Assembly: GCA_964626565.1 (NCBI GenBank)
Contig: CAZVFX010000036.1
Coordinates: 1 to 56,812 of the forward strand
Origin: CAZVFX01 sp964626565
GTDB lineage: Bacteria > Myxococcota_A > UBA9042 > CAIXZC01
Length of the DNA: 56,812 nt
Direction of reading: 5' to 3'
Both the position numbers and the translations under genes were made by a program. The notes beneath the pieces are model-generated. The model saw only the letters and a program-made list of their open reading frames with translations, did no database searches and was not told the origin of the DNA. Within the stretch, counting starts at the first letter, position 1; every line of letters begins with the position of its first letter. Positions 1 to 8,807 of this stretch are shown here, piece by piece.

Positions 1-3000
1 CACTTATTGAAGGACTGGCCGGCATCGAGCGCGCAGGAGCTTTGGTTGTCGTTCCAGCAACTGTCACTGCAACTGAAGTTGCAACTGTAGCCGGTGGCGT
101 GATAGCCCGACGGACAGCCGATACCGCACTTGTTGAAGCTGGAGCCGCAGTTGGGCGCGCAGGTCGACTGGTTGTCGTTCCAGCAACTGCTGGAGCAACT
201 GAAGTTGCAACTGTAGCCGGTGGCGTGGTGGGTCCCCGGACAGCCGATGCCGCACTTGTTGTAGGTATTGCACCCCTGGCAGTCGGTACACGCGTCGGGC
301 CAGGTGCAGTTGCTCTTACACTTCTTGACCTGGCAACTGTTGCTGCACCCGGACGTGGTGGTCTGCCCCGACTGGCATTCTCCCTGACCGTTGCAGGAAC
401 CCCACGCACCCCAGTAGCAGTTGCCCCCGCACGACCGGCTCTGGGAGCCGCAGTTGCCGCAGTTCTGGCTTTCGGACGCCCCGGGCGAGCACTGCCCCTG
501 AGCCTGGCATGCCCCCCAGCCGCCCCAGGAGCAATTGCCACCGCAGGTTCGATACTTCGTCCCGCAATTGCCGCAGGACGCTGACTCCTGCTGGCCGGAT
601 CCGCACACTCCCTGACCGTTGCAACCGCTCCACCCGCCCCACTGACAACTGCCGGTGCAGGTTTGCGTCTGGGTGCCGCACTGGCCACACGATTGGGAGT
701 TTGACTGCCCGGGGGAACACACGCCCTGACCGTTGCAGGAACTCCAGCCGTCCCACTGGCAACTGCCGTTGCAGTTCCTGGACTGGGTGCCGCACTGGCC
801 GCACCCCTGGGAGCCGCTCTGCCCCGGCGAGCACACGCCCTGGCCGTTGCACGAGCTCCAGGCATCCCACTGGCAGTTGGCGTTGCACGACTGGGTCTGG
901 GTGCCGCACATACCGCAGCCCTGGGAGTTGCTCTGCCCTTGACTGCAAACACCCTGGCCCAGGCAGGCGCCATAGTCGTTCCACTGGCAGCTCCCGTTGC
1001 AGCTCCTCGTCTGGGTGCCGCACAGGCCGCAGCCCAGGTTTTCGGTCTGGCCCGGCGCGCATACGCCCGCGCCCTGGCACGCACCCCAGTCGTTCCACTG
1101 GCAGCTTCCGTCGCAGGTTCGCGTGCGGGACCCGCAGTTGCCGCACGCTTCGGTTTCGCTCACACCCGGCGAGCACACGCCTTCGCCCAGACACTCGATG
1201 AAGTCCCACACGCAGCCCGCGTTGCACTCGTACTTCTTCTCCCCGCAGTTGCCGCAGCCACCGTCGATCTTGGTTTCGCCGGGTACGCACTGCCCCGCCT
1301 CCACGCACTGGCTCCAGGGCCCCCACTCACAACCCGGGGTGCAAATGCTGGTCTGGAGACCGCACGGCCCGCACACCTCGTCCTTTTCCTGGCCGGGAGT
1401 GCACGCGAATGTCTCGTCAGGCTGCCCGTCGCAGTTGTCGTCCTTGCTGTTGCACAGCTCCGGCGGCGGGAAGGGACAGTCGTCGACACACATCGGCTCG
1501 ATGAGGCAGTTGTCGTAGTTGGTGCACGGCAACGGGTTCATCGCCGAGCACGGCCCCCACTCGGAGTTGACGCAAACCCTGGTGCCCGCCTCGCAATCGG
1601 AGAAGCAAGCCTCTTCGAAATCGTCGGCCACCAGGTCGCAGTCGTTGTCCTTGCCGTCACAAGATTCCTCATTGCCCGGGAAGACATCCGGGTCAAAAGG
1701 CTTGCAATCTTCGTCGTCCTTCACCAGGTCGTTGTCGTCATCCTGGTCGCAATCATCCCCCTGCCCGTCCAGGTCGAAGTCCTCTTGACCCGGATTGGGC
1801 ACCAACGGGCAGTTGTCCTCGTCGTCGGGGACACCGTCGCCGTCGTCATCTTCGTCCTCACAGTCGGCAATGCCGTCGCCATCGGTGTCCTTTGAATCTT
1901 CATCGATCTCGCCGTCGCAGTCGTCGTCCGCGTTGTTGCACTGCTCCGGAGCGCCGGGATGAACCGCGGCGTCAAAGGGCGCACAATCGCCGGACTCGGT
2001 GGTCAGGTACAGGTCCACCGGCCCGCACAGGCACTGACTGAAGTCGTCCTGGCCGTAACCGTCCATGTCGACGTCGAGGAAGTGCTCTTCGCAGCCCAGT
2101 GCGTTGGGCTCGTCGATAATGCCGTTGCAGTTGTTGTCCAGCCCGTCGCAGATTTCGTCCTTGATGTGGGAGATGTTGGGATCCTTGGGAGCGCAGTCGG
2201 TGTCATCCCCTTCCCCGTCATTGTCGTCGTCGGAATCGCACTCATCCCCCAAGCCGTCGCCGTCCGTATCGAGCTGGTCCGGATTGGGCACGCCGACACA
2301 ATTATCTTCGTCGTCGGGTACGCCGTCACCGTCGGCATCGTCATCACACGCGTCGGGGATACCGTCGCCGTCCAGGTCTTCCTGGCCCGGATTGGCCACC
2401 AGAGGGCAGCCGTCCTCGTCATCGGGTATGCCGTCGCCGTCGTCGTCGGTATCACACGCATCGCCCAAGCCGTCACCATCGGTATCTACCTGGTCCGGGT
2501 TGGGGATGTCGGGGCAGTTGTCTTCTTCATCCTCAAAGCCATCGCCGTCGTCATCGTCATCTACGCAGTTGGCCAGGCCGTCCAGGTCGATGTCGAGGAA
2601 ACCCTCGTCCACCTCTCCATCGCAGTCGTCGTCCTTGCCGTTGCACACCTCTTCGGCCCCGGGATAGATGGTGGGGTCGAGCGGCTCGCAATCTTCACCG
2701 TCGGGGGAAAGGTCGTTGTCATCGTCGTCGTCGCACGCATCCCCGATCTCGTCCATGTCGAAATCTTCCTGCCCCGGGTTGGGCACGTTGGGGCAATTGT
2801 CCTTGTCGTCGGCAATGCCATCTCCATCGTCGTCATCCTGGATACAGTCCGCGATGCCGTCGTTGTTGGCGTCTTCGAACCCCTCGTCGGTCTCCCCGTC
2901 GCAGTCGTCGTCCTTGCCGTTGCAGATTTCTACGCCGACGCCTTCCATGGGATCGCAATCGCCGGGCTGCCCTTCTACGCACGCGGGTATCGAGTGCTCA

Positions 3001-3839
3001 CACTCGCCCACTCCACAACTCGTCACCCCCAACCCCTCATCCACGTCGCCGTCGCAGTCATCGTCCAGGCTGTTGCACTTCTCTTCCCCTGCCTCCGGTG
3101 CGTTGCAAGGAGTGAGGCCGTCTGTGGCGCACACCCTCGACCCTTCGCAGGTCCCCCAGTCGTTCTTCAGCCAGCACGGTGTGGAGAGATGTAAGTCGAT
3201 GGACTCTTGCACGCAGTCACATTCCCCGGCGTCGGCCACACACTGGAAGGACTCGCCCCCTTCCACGTCAACCGTCTCCAGGCACGAAAAACCGTCAGGG
3301 CACTGGCCACCCTGCAGCGCGTCCGCCTCGGGATTACACGGTCCGCCGCAGAAATTCCCGGCATCCCCATAAGTGACGCACAGGTGCTCAGCCCCGAGGC
3401 TGGTGCAACCCCCACTGTCCGCGCACGGCTTGCACAGATTGGCAAAATCGGAGACACAGATGAACACTACGTCCGGCCCGGTGCCCAACACCTGCTGGCA
3501 ACTCCAACCCAGGGGGCATTCTTCGGCGCAGATGTCGGTACACACACCCTTGCCCATGTACTCTACGCAATAGCCGGAGTGGCACTGGGTGTTATCGTCG
3601 CACGGCGCCATGAAGCAGCCGTCGCACGGCGGCGTCGGCACATCCAGCCAGGAATCGCTCCGGATCTCCTTGACCACGTCCTTCTCCGGTGCAACGACCT
3701 CGGGAAAACGAATGCCGGAGTCGATATCGGTAAACACCTCGTAATCAGCTCCCGATCCACCCCCGGAACCCTTGACCGCACTGGAATCACAGGCCCCGGC
3801 CAGCAGGGCCAACGACAATATGACGAATAGCTTATTCAT
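1..3839 (-). CDS. Giant Cys-rich modular lipoprotein, C-terminus cut by window edge
   Basis: Open frame of at least 1279 codons read leftward from ATG 3839 with no stop before the window edge, so the C-terminus is missing. A ribosome site (AAGGAGATG) lies just upstream. The start gives a hydrophobic signal ending in LLAGAC, a plausible lipobox with Asp at +2. Then come an acidic linker and a Cys-rich module (about residues 70-255: EECPLGWSC, PDVVFIC, LCKPC, FCGGPC) shared with four other proteins here. DDDCDGDVDE motifs and thrombospondin-3-like Asp-rich repeats fill about 255-800. Repeats of the CGxCGTQxRxCxxxCxW kind, resembling thrombospondin type 1, fill about 800-1165. The end visible here has two 42-residue copies of a unit containing KCGIGCP and SCNFSC. 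Probably an outer-membrane-anchored, calcium-binding adhesin-like surface protein; function inferred. Confidence 0.85.
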   Translation of the reverse strand, partial: MNKLFVILSLALLAGACDSSAVKGSGGGSGADYEVFTDIDSGIRFPEVVAPEKDVVKEIRSDSWLDVPTPPCDGCFMAPCDDNTQCHSGYCVEYMGKGVCTDICAEECPLGWSCQQVLGTGPDVVFICVSDFANLCKPCADSGGCTSLGAEHLCVTYGDAGNFCGGPCNPEADALQGGQCPDGFSCLETVDVEGGESFQCVADAGECDCVQESIDLHLSTPCWLKNDWGTCEGSRVCATDGLTPCNAPEAGEEKCNSLDDDCDGDVDEGLGVTSCGVGECEHSIPACVEGQPGDCDPMEGVGVEICNGKDDDCDGETDEGFEDANNDGIADCIQDDDDGDGIADDKDNCPNVPNPGQEDFDMDEIGDACDDDDDNDLSPDGEDCEPLDPTIYPGAEEVCNGKDDDCDGEVDEGFLDIDLDGLANCVDDDDDGDGFEDEEDNCPDIPNPDQVDTDGDGLGDACDTDDDGDGIPDDEDGCPLVANPGQEDLDGDGIPDACDDDADGDGVPDDEDNCVGVPNPDQLDTDGDGLGDECDSDDDNDGEGDDTDCAPKDPNISHIKDEICDGLDNNCNGIIDEPNALGCEEHFLDVDMDGYGQDDFSQCLCGPVDLYLTTESGDCAPFDAAVHPGAPEQCNNADDDCDGEIDEDSKDTDGDGIADCEDEDDDGDGVPDDEDNCPLVPNPGQEDFDLDGQGDDCDQDDDNDLVKDDEDCKPFDPDVFPGNEESCDGKDNDCDLVADDFEEACFSDCEAGTRVCVNSEWGPCSAMNPLPCTNYDNCLIEPMCVDDCPFPPPELCNSKDDNCDGQPDETFACTPGQEKDEVCGPCGLQTSICTPGCEWGPWSQCVEAGQCVPGETKIDGGCGNCGEKKYECNAGCVWDFIECLGEGVCSPGVSETEACGNCGSRTRTCDGSCQWNDWGACQGAGVCAPGQTENLGCGLCGTQTRSCNGSCQWNDYGACLGQGVCSQGQSNSQGCGMCGTQTQSCNANCQWDAWSSCNGQGVCSPGQSGSQGCGQCGTQSRNCNGSCQWDGWSSCNGQGVCSPGQSNSQSCGQCGTQTQTCTGSCQWGGWSGCNGQGVCGSGQQESASCGNCGTKYRTCGGNCSWGGWGACQAQGQCSPGASESQNCGNCGSQSRSCGGNCYWGAWGSCNGQGECQSGQTTTSGCSNSCQVKKCKSNCTWPDACTDCQGCNTYNKCGIGCPGTHHATGYSCNFSCSSSCWNDNQSTCAPNCGSSFNKCGIGCPSGYHATGYSCNFSCSDSCWNDNQSSCALDAGQSFNK

Positions 3840-4041
3840 GATCGGCATCTCCTTAAAAGACGCACAGAACTCCTGACTGATAGTTTTACAGATCCTCTTG
3901 TTTAAAGACAAGGTTCGCAGCCCTTGAATTGACGATCGTGCGGATCCGGCACAGGTTTGGCTGGATCTTCGTTCGACCTGTGACAACCTGTCACGATCGC
4001 CCACTTCCCACCGGCACACACCCGCGGCAAAACACCGGCTA

Positions 4042-4070
4042 TTGTTAAGGGCCGGCTCGTTTCCTACACT
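4042..4070 (+). promoter_or_regulatory. Predicted sigma70 promoter of the 4085 gene
   Basis: TTGTTA at 4042-4047 and TACACT at 4065-4070 are separated by exactly 17 nt. The spacer contains GCCGGC. The predicted start site leaves only about 8 nt before the AAGGTGGGAG ribosome site. Confidence 0.5.
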
Positions 4071-4084
4071 TTAAGGTGGGAGCC

Positions 4085-7000
4085 ATGGAAAAGGTGAAAC
4101 TGGTCACAACAATGGTGTGGATCGCGTTGGCAGCGATCACGATCGCATGTTCTTCAGGAAGGCGCGCTTCCATCCTCGAGTCCCATATGACCGTAGACGG
4201 AATCCCCGAGGACGGGAACAATGCCGACGGCGCGGGTGGGTACGATGGATGGCTGGACGACGTGTTGCCGCAGGTCGATGGGTGGTGGCAGGACCCGGGG
4301 CCCGGCGAGCCATGCAGCCTGGCCCCTTTCGAGTTCTCCTGCCCGTGCGACGGGAACGAGGAGTGTGAAAGCGGCTATTGCGTCGAGGGGCCCGACGGCT
4401 TCGTCTGCACCACTGAGTGCGTGGAGGACTGCCCTTCCGGCTGGTCTTGCAAGGTAGTCACGGTTCTGGGGGACCCCGTCTTCCTCTGCTTTCCCGACAG
4501 CAAGAAGCTGTGCCATTCGTGCGAACTCGACGCCCATTGTGACGAAGGGATTTGCATCGACATGGCGGACGGAAGCTTCTGCAGTTACCCGTGCGATGCC
4601 AAGGACCCGTGCCCCGAAGGGTATTTCTGCCCCGCGCCCGAAACGGTGGATACCGCCTACTGCCTTCCGGACAACGGCTCGTGCGAATGCTCCGAAGAAA
4701 CCGAGGGCAAATCGCGACCATGCGGGCTCACCAACCAGTACGGCTCGTGCGCGGGATTTGAGACCTGCGACCCCGCGGTGGGGTGGCAGGGTTGCACTGC
4801 GGCCTTCCCGTGGAAGGAGGAGTGTGACGGCATGGACAACGACTGCGACGGTGAAGTGGACGAGGACCTGCCGGTAGAGGTGCCCTGCACCAATGCGGTG
4901 GAGAACCTGGGTTCGTGCCAGGGTTGGGCTCACTGCCAGGGGAGTGCCGGCTGGATTTGCGACGCCCCCGTACCCGAGAAAGAGGTGTGCGACTATTCGG
5001 ACAACGACTGCGACGGCAAAGCCGACGAAAACTACATGGTGGGCAACCAGTACGGCACCGTTCAGCACTGCGGCGAATGTAACCTCGACTGCAACACCGT
5101 TGTCCCCAACGCAATCCCCTCTTGCGACTATATGGAGTACAAACCTGTGTGCAAGGTGAAGGAATGCCTGCCGGGTTTCTACCAGCTCGACGAGTTTCTG
5201 TGCATCCCGCCGCCCGATGTCCAATGCCTGCCCTGCGTGGACGACTCAGACTGCTACCTTGGGGCCTGCGTGCCTCTGGACGGCGGTCACTACTGCCTTA
5301 ACCTGTGCAGCGAGGGGGAGTGCCAGGAAGGATTCCATTGCCAGCAGTTTCCCGACGGGGCAAAGGCTTGCGCACCGGACAACCAGACCTGTGAGTGCAC
5401 GCCGGCTACTGCAGGCATGAAGCGCGGCTGCGCCAAGGAAAACGAGGCCGGGTCGTGCTTTGGTTTCGAAACGTGCGCCCCTGACGTCGGATGGACCGAA
5501 TGTGACGCATCCGACCCGGCTGTCGAGTTGTGCGACGGGGTGGACAACGATTGCGACGGCATCGCTGACGAAAGCCTGGCTGCTACCGTGCCCTGTCAGG
5601 CAGAGAACGAGTGGGGAATCTGCCCGGGAGATGCAGTGTGCATGGGAAGCCAGGGGTGGGTGTGCCAGGCCGCGGCCCCGCAAGGAGAGGTGTGCGACTA
5701 TTCGGACAACGACTGCGACGGCGAGGTGGACGAGGATTTCATCTCCGGTGGCAAATATCACCTGGACGAACATTGCGGTGCGTGCAACAGCTCCTGTGCC
5801 ACGGTAATTGCCAACGGCACAGGGAAGTGCAGCTCCGAATACGCCACGCCCAAGTGCGTTGTGGACGAGTGTTTCGAGGGGTTTGCCCCGGTCAGCCCCT
5901 TTGAGTGCCAGCTTCCGCCCGACACCACCTGCCAGCCGTGTGAAACGGCCTACGACTGCGCCGGCCACCCTTGCATCGGAATCGACGGCAAGGGGCGGTG
6001 TGCGGCGGCCTGTGTAACCGACCTGGATTGCCAGGGCGAAACAAGTTGCCTTCCTTATCCGGGGTCGGGCTTTGTGTGCAAGCCGGATTCCGGGAGTTGC
6101 GAGTGCAATTCCTCCACTGCGGGCGAAATTCGCGGCTGCACTCTGGAGAACAACGTGGGAATCTGCTACGGGCTGGAAATGTGCGACCCATCCGCAGGTT
6201 GGAAGGGGTGCAACGCACCGCTGCCCGCACCCGAGATCTGCAACGGCTTTGATGACGACTGCAACGGCTTTGTCGACGATGGTTTCCCAAACCCACAACT
6301 GTGCGTCACCGGCAACCAGTGGGGGGAATGCATCGGCGACAGCATCTGCATGGGGCTGCAAGGGTGGACCTGCCAGGCGCCGGAGCCCGGGCCGGAGGCG
6401 TGCGACTATGTAGATAACGACTGCGACGGTCTGGTGGACGAAGACTTCACCAACGAGGCGGGAGAGTACGCCCACTACGACCACTGCGGCTCTTGCACGT
6501 TGTCGTGCGACGGCTGGTTCCCCAACGCCATCGCCACATGCGACGACAGCACCGGACTGCCGGAGTGCATCATAGAAGCGTGCGAGCCAGGCTACGTTCT
6601 GGTGGGCGAAGCCGCTTGCGTGTCCGGGGTCGCCGGCCTGTGCGAGGAGTGCTCCCAGGACGAGGAATGTGCCCTGGAAGGAGCGATGTGTATCGCATTG
6701 CCGGAAGGCAACTACTGCTCCCGGCATTGTGACGGAGACGGCGATTGCCCCCAGGGATACGCATGCCAGCCGTACCTGGGAGACCAGCAGTGTTTCCCGC
6801 TCACCGGGTCTTGCACCTGCGATGGGGGCAACTTCGGCATGACCAGGAGTTGCTCCTTCTCCTGGCCTCTGAATCCGGCGCCGGGTCAGGATTCGTACAC
6901 CTGCTTCGGCACCCAGGTCTGCACGCCCTACGGCTGGACCGCGTGCGACATTCCGGAGGACACCTGCGACACCGTCGACAACGACTGCAATGGAGTGGTG

Positions 7001-8797
7001 GATGACAACTTTGTCTTCAACGGCAAATACGTGACCGCACAACACTGCCGTCAGTGCGGCAACGACTGCACCTTTCTCATCTACCCCAACGCGTCGGGGG
7101 AATGCGACGGCTCCCTGGAAGAACCGGAGTGTTTCATGGCGTGTTATCCCGGGTACGTCGACGTCAACGACAACCCGGTGGACGGATGCGAATGCAAGCA
7201 GGTCGACGAATTGGATCTGCCCGACGCAGACTGCATCGACCCCCCGGAATGCACAAACTCGACCAAGGATCAGAACTGTGACGGAGTAGACGGTGAAGTA
7301 GATAACGCGGTGTTCGTCGCCAAGAACGGTTCCGACGACAACCCCGGCACCATAGCTGAACCCCTGTTGTCCATCGAGGCCGGCATCTCGAAAGCGGAAT
7401 CGGAAGGAAAACGGGACGTGTACGTGGCCACCGGGCTGTACAACGGGTCAATCGGGCTGAAGAACGGCATCGGCGTCTATGGGGGCTACTCCGCGGACTT
7501 CCTGCAGCGCAGCACCCTGCTGTACGAATCCGTTATCGTGGGCAACTCGTTCTCACCGTCGCTGCCCGGCGCGGTTACGGCCGTGGACATCTTCGGCGCG
7601 GGCGGGACCACCGTCCTGGACGGTTTCACCATCATCGGCGGCAACAACAGCCAGCCGGGCGGCTCTTCCTACGCAGTCTACCTGAACAACTGCTCTGCCA
7701 AGCTGGAGGTCACCAACAACAACATTATCGCGGGGAACGGCGGCAACGGTCAGGGCGGCGCCGGCGGAGCCGACGGTTTTGATGGCGAAAACGGAGCAGC
7801 CGGCGTGGACGCGCTCTACTATTTTCAGTCAAAATGCACCACCTCTGCAGCCATCCTGGAAGGGGGCTCGCCGGGGTTCATGAAGTGCGGAGCAGTCGAC
7901 ATTTCAGGCGGTGACGGCGGTGACAGCCACTGCCCCTACTTCTACAGCCTTCCCAAGTCCGGGGAATACGGCGCAGCGGGCCAGGGCACCGGTGGCGGCG
8001 AGGGCGGTCACGCCGGCTTTGACTCCGACCTGTGGTCGTCGTGTGACGTCTGCACCGTGCACACTGAGCCCGGGGAGCCCACCGAGGGTGGCGACGGCGG
8101 CAACGGTGCGGCCGGCGGCCACGGCGCGCCGGGCGACGGAGCTGCGGCCGCTGGCAACGGAGTCAACGCGGACGGCTTCTGGGTTGCCGCGACCGGCGGT
8201 CCGGGCGGGGACGGGGGGCACGGCAGCGGCGGCGGCGGCGGCGGCACCGGGTCGGGCGCGGACGGGCCCAGTTACTCGTGGTCCTGCCACGATCACATCG
8301 GCGGAACCGGGGGAGGAGGAGGCAGCGGCGGCTGCGCCGGCACGGGCGCGGCGGGCGGCGCGGGCGGAGGCGCGTCCTTCGGCCTGTTCGTACTGGTCGC
8401 CACCCCGCCCACAGGCTTCCCCCTTGTCGCGGACAACCTGATCCAAGGCGGCGCCGGAGGCACGGGAGGGGCCGGCGGCGTTGCCGGCTCAGGTGGCGCC
8501 GCAGGAGCCGGCGGCATTGGCGGACTCCAGGGCTATGACGATGCCTGGTGCGCCGACGGCGGCGGCACCGGCGGGGACGGGGGGCCCGGCGGCCACGGCG
8601 GGGGAGGAGGAGGAGGCGCCGGCGGCGCAGCCTACTGCATCTACGTCCACCAACAGCAATTCATCAACCTGGACGCAGTCAAAACCGGCAACGAATTCGT
8701 GCCCGGAACCGGGGGAACCGGGGGACCCGGAGGACCGTCGATCGGTAACCCGGGCCTTCCCGGCACGGCCGGACTGACCAGTCTGACTAATTTCTAG
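4085..8797 (+). CDS. Giant Cys-rich lipoprotein with Gly-rich beta-helix C-terminus
   Basis: Encodes 1570 residues from ATG 4085, chosen because AAGGTGGGAG lies just upstream; a GTG nine bases earlier overlaps that ribosome site. The signal peptide ends in a lipobox (ITIAC). After an acidic linker the shared Cys-rich module begins (VEDCPSGWSC, LCHSC). About three long repeats then follow, each with DNDCDG motifs; seven such motifs are visible (for example CDYSDNDCDGEVDEDF). From about residue 1075 a domain starting VFVAKNGSDDNPGT resembles the right-handed beta-helix domains that open with a PGT motif. It is interrupted by a Gly-rich region (about 1220-1520) dominated by GG pairs. Probably a calcium-binding surface lipoprotein; the ligand is unknown. 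Divergent from the related gene at 3839 and convergent with the VWA gene 10 bp downstream. Confidence 0.9.
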   Translation: MEKVKLVTTMVWIALAAITIACSSGRRASILESHMTVDGIPEDGNNADGAGGYDGWLDDVLPQVDGWWQDPGPGEPCSLAPFEFSCPCDGNEECESGYCVEGPDGFVCTTECVEDCPSGWSCKVVTVLGDPVFLCFPDSKKLCHSCELDAHCDEGICIDMADGSFCSYPCDAKDPCPEGYFCPAPETVDTAYCLPDNGSCECSEETEGKSRPCGLTNQYGSCAGFETCDPAVGWQGCTAAFPWKEECDGMDNDCDGEVDEDLPVEVPCTNAVENLGSCQGWAHCQGSAGWICDAPVPEKEVCDYSDNDCDGKADENYMVGNQYGTVQHCGECNLDCNTVVPNAIPSCDYMEYKPVCKVKECLPGFYQLDEFLCIPPPDVQCLPCVDDSDCYLGACVPLDGGHYCLNLCSEGECQEGFHCQQFPDGAKACAPDNQTCECTPATAGMKRGCAKENEAGSCFGFETCAPDVGWTECDASDPAVELCDGVDNDCDGIADESLAATVPCQAENEWGICPGDAVCMGSQGWVCQAAAPQGEVCDYSDNDCDGEVDEDFISGGKYHLDEHCGACNSSCATVIANGTGKCSSEYATPKCVVDECFEGFAPVSPFECQLPPDTTCQPCETAYDCAGHPCIGIDGKGRCAAACVTDLDCQGETSCLPYPGSGFVCKPDSGSCECNSSTAGEIRGCTLENNVGICYGLEMCDPSAGWKGCNAPLPAPEICNGFDDDCNGFVDDGFPNPQLCVTGNQWGECIGDSICMGLQGWTCQAPEPGPEACDYVDNDCDGLVDEDFTNEAGEYAHYDHCGSCTLSCDGWFPNAIATCDDSTGLPECIIEACEPGYVLVGEAACVSGVAGLCEECSQDEECALEGAMCIALPEGNYCSRHCDGDGDCPQGYACQPYLGDQQCFPLTGSCTCDGGNFGMTRSCSFSWPLNPAPGQDSYTCFGTQVCTPYGWTACDIPEDTCDTVDNDCNGVVDDNFVFNGKYVTAQHCRQCGNDCTFLIYPNASGECDGSLEEPECFMACYPGYVDVNDNPVDGCECKQVDELDLPDADCIDPPECTNSTKDQNCDGVDGEVDNAVFVAKNGSDDNPGTIAEPLLSIEAGISKAESEGKRDVYVATGLYNGSIGLKNGIGVYGGYSADFLQRSTLLYESVIVGNSFSPSLPGAVTAVDIFGAGGTTVLDGFTIIGGNNSQPGGSSYAVYLNNCSAKLEVTNNNIIAGNGGNGQGGAGGADGFDGENGAAGVDALYYFQSKCTTSAAILEGGSPGFMKCGAVDISGGDGGDSHCPYFYSLPKSGEYGAAGQGTGGGEGGHAGFDSDLWSSCDVCTVHTEPGEPTEGGDGGNGAAGGHGAPGDGAAAAGNGVNADGFWVAATGGPGGDGGHGSGGGGGGTGSGADGPSYSWSCHDHIGGTGGGGGSGGCAGTGAAGGAGGGASFGLFVLVATPPTGFPLVADNLIQGGAGGTGGAGGVAGSGGAAGAGGIGGLQGYDDAWCADGGGTGGDGGPGGHGGGGGGGAGGAAYCIYVHQQQFINLDAVKTGNEFVPGTGGTGGPGGPSIGNPGLPGTAGLTSLTNF

Positions 8798-8807
8798 GGG
8801 AATCTCT

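Noticed and set aside
1959..3194. Rightward open frame of 411 codons opposite the 3839 gene
   Set aside because: Valine-rich, repetitive translation is the antisense of Asp-rich repeats; the leftward frame has the lipobox and modules.
5246..7045. Long open frame of 599 codons antisense to the 4085 gene
   Set aside because: It mirrors the Cys-rich DNDCDG codon pattern of the real gene and has no ribosome site or domain; antisense frames stay open over such repeats.
8798..8807. Bidirectional terminator between convergent genes
   Set aside because: Only 10 bp with no strong hairpin visible.
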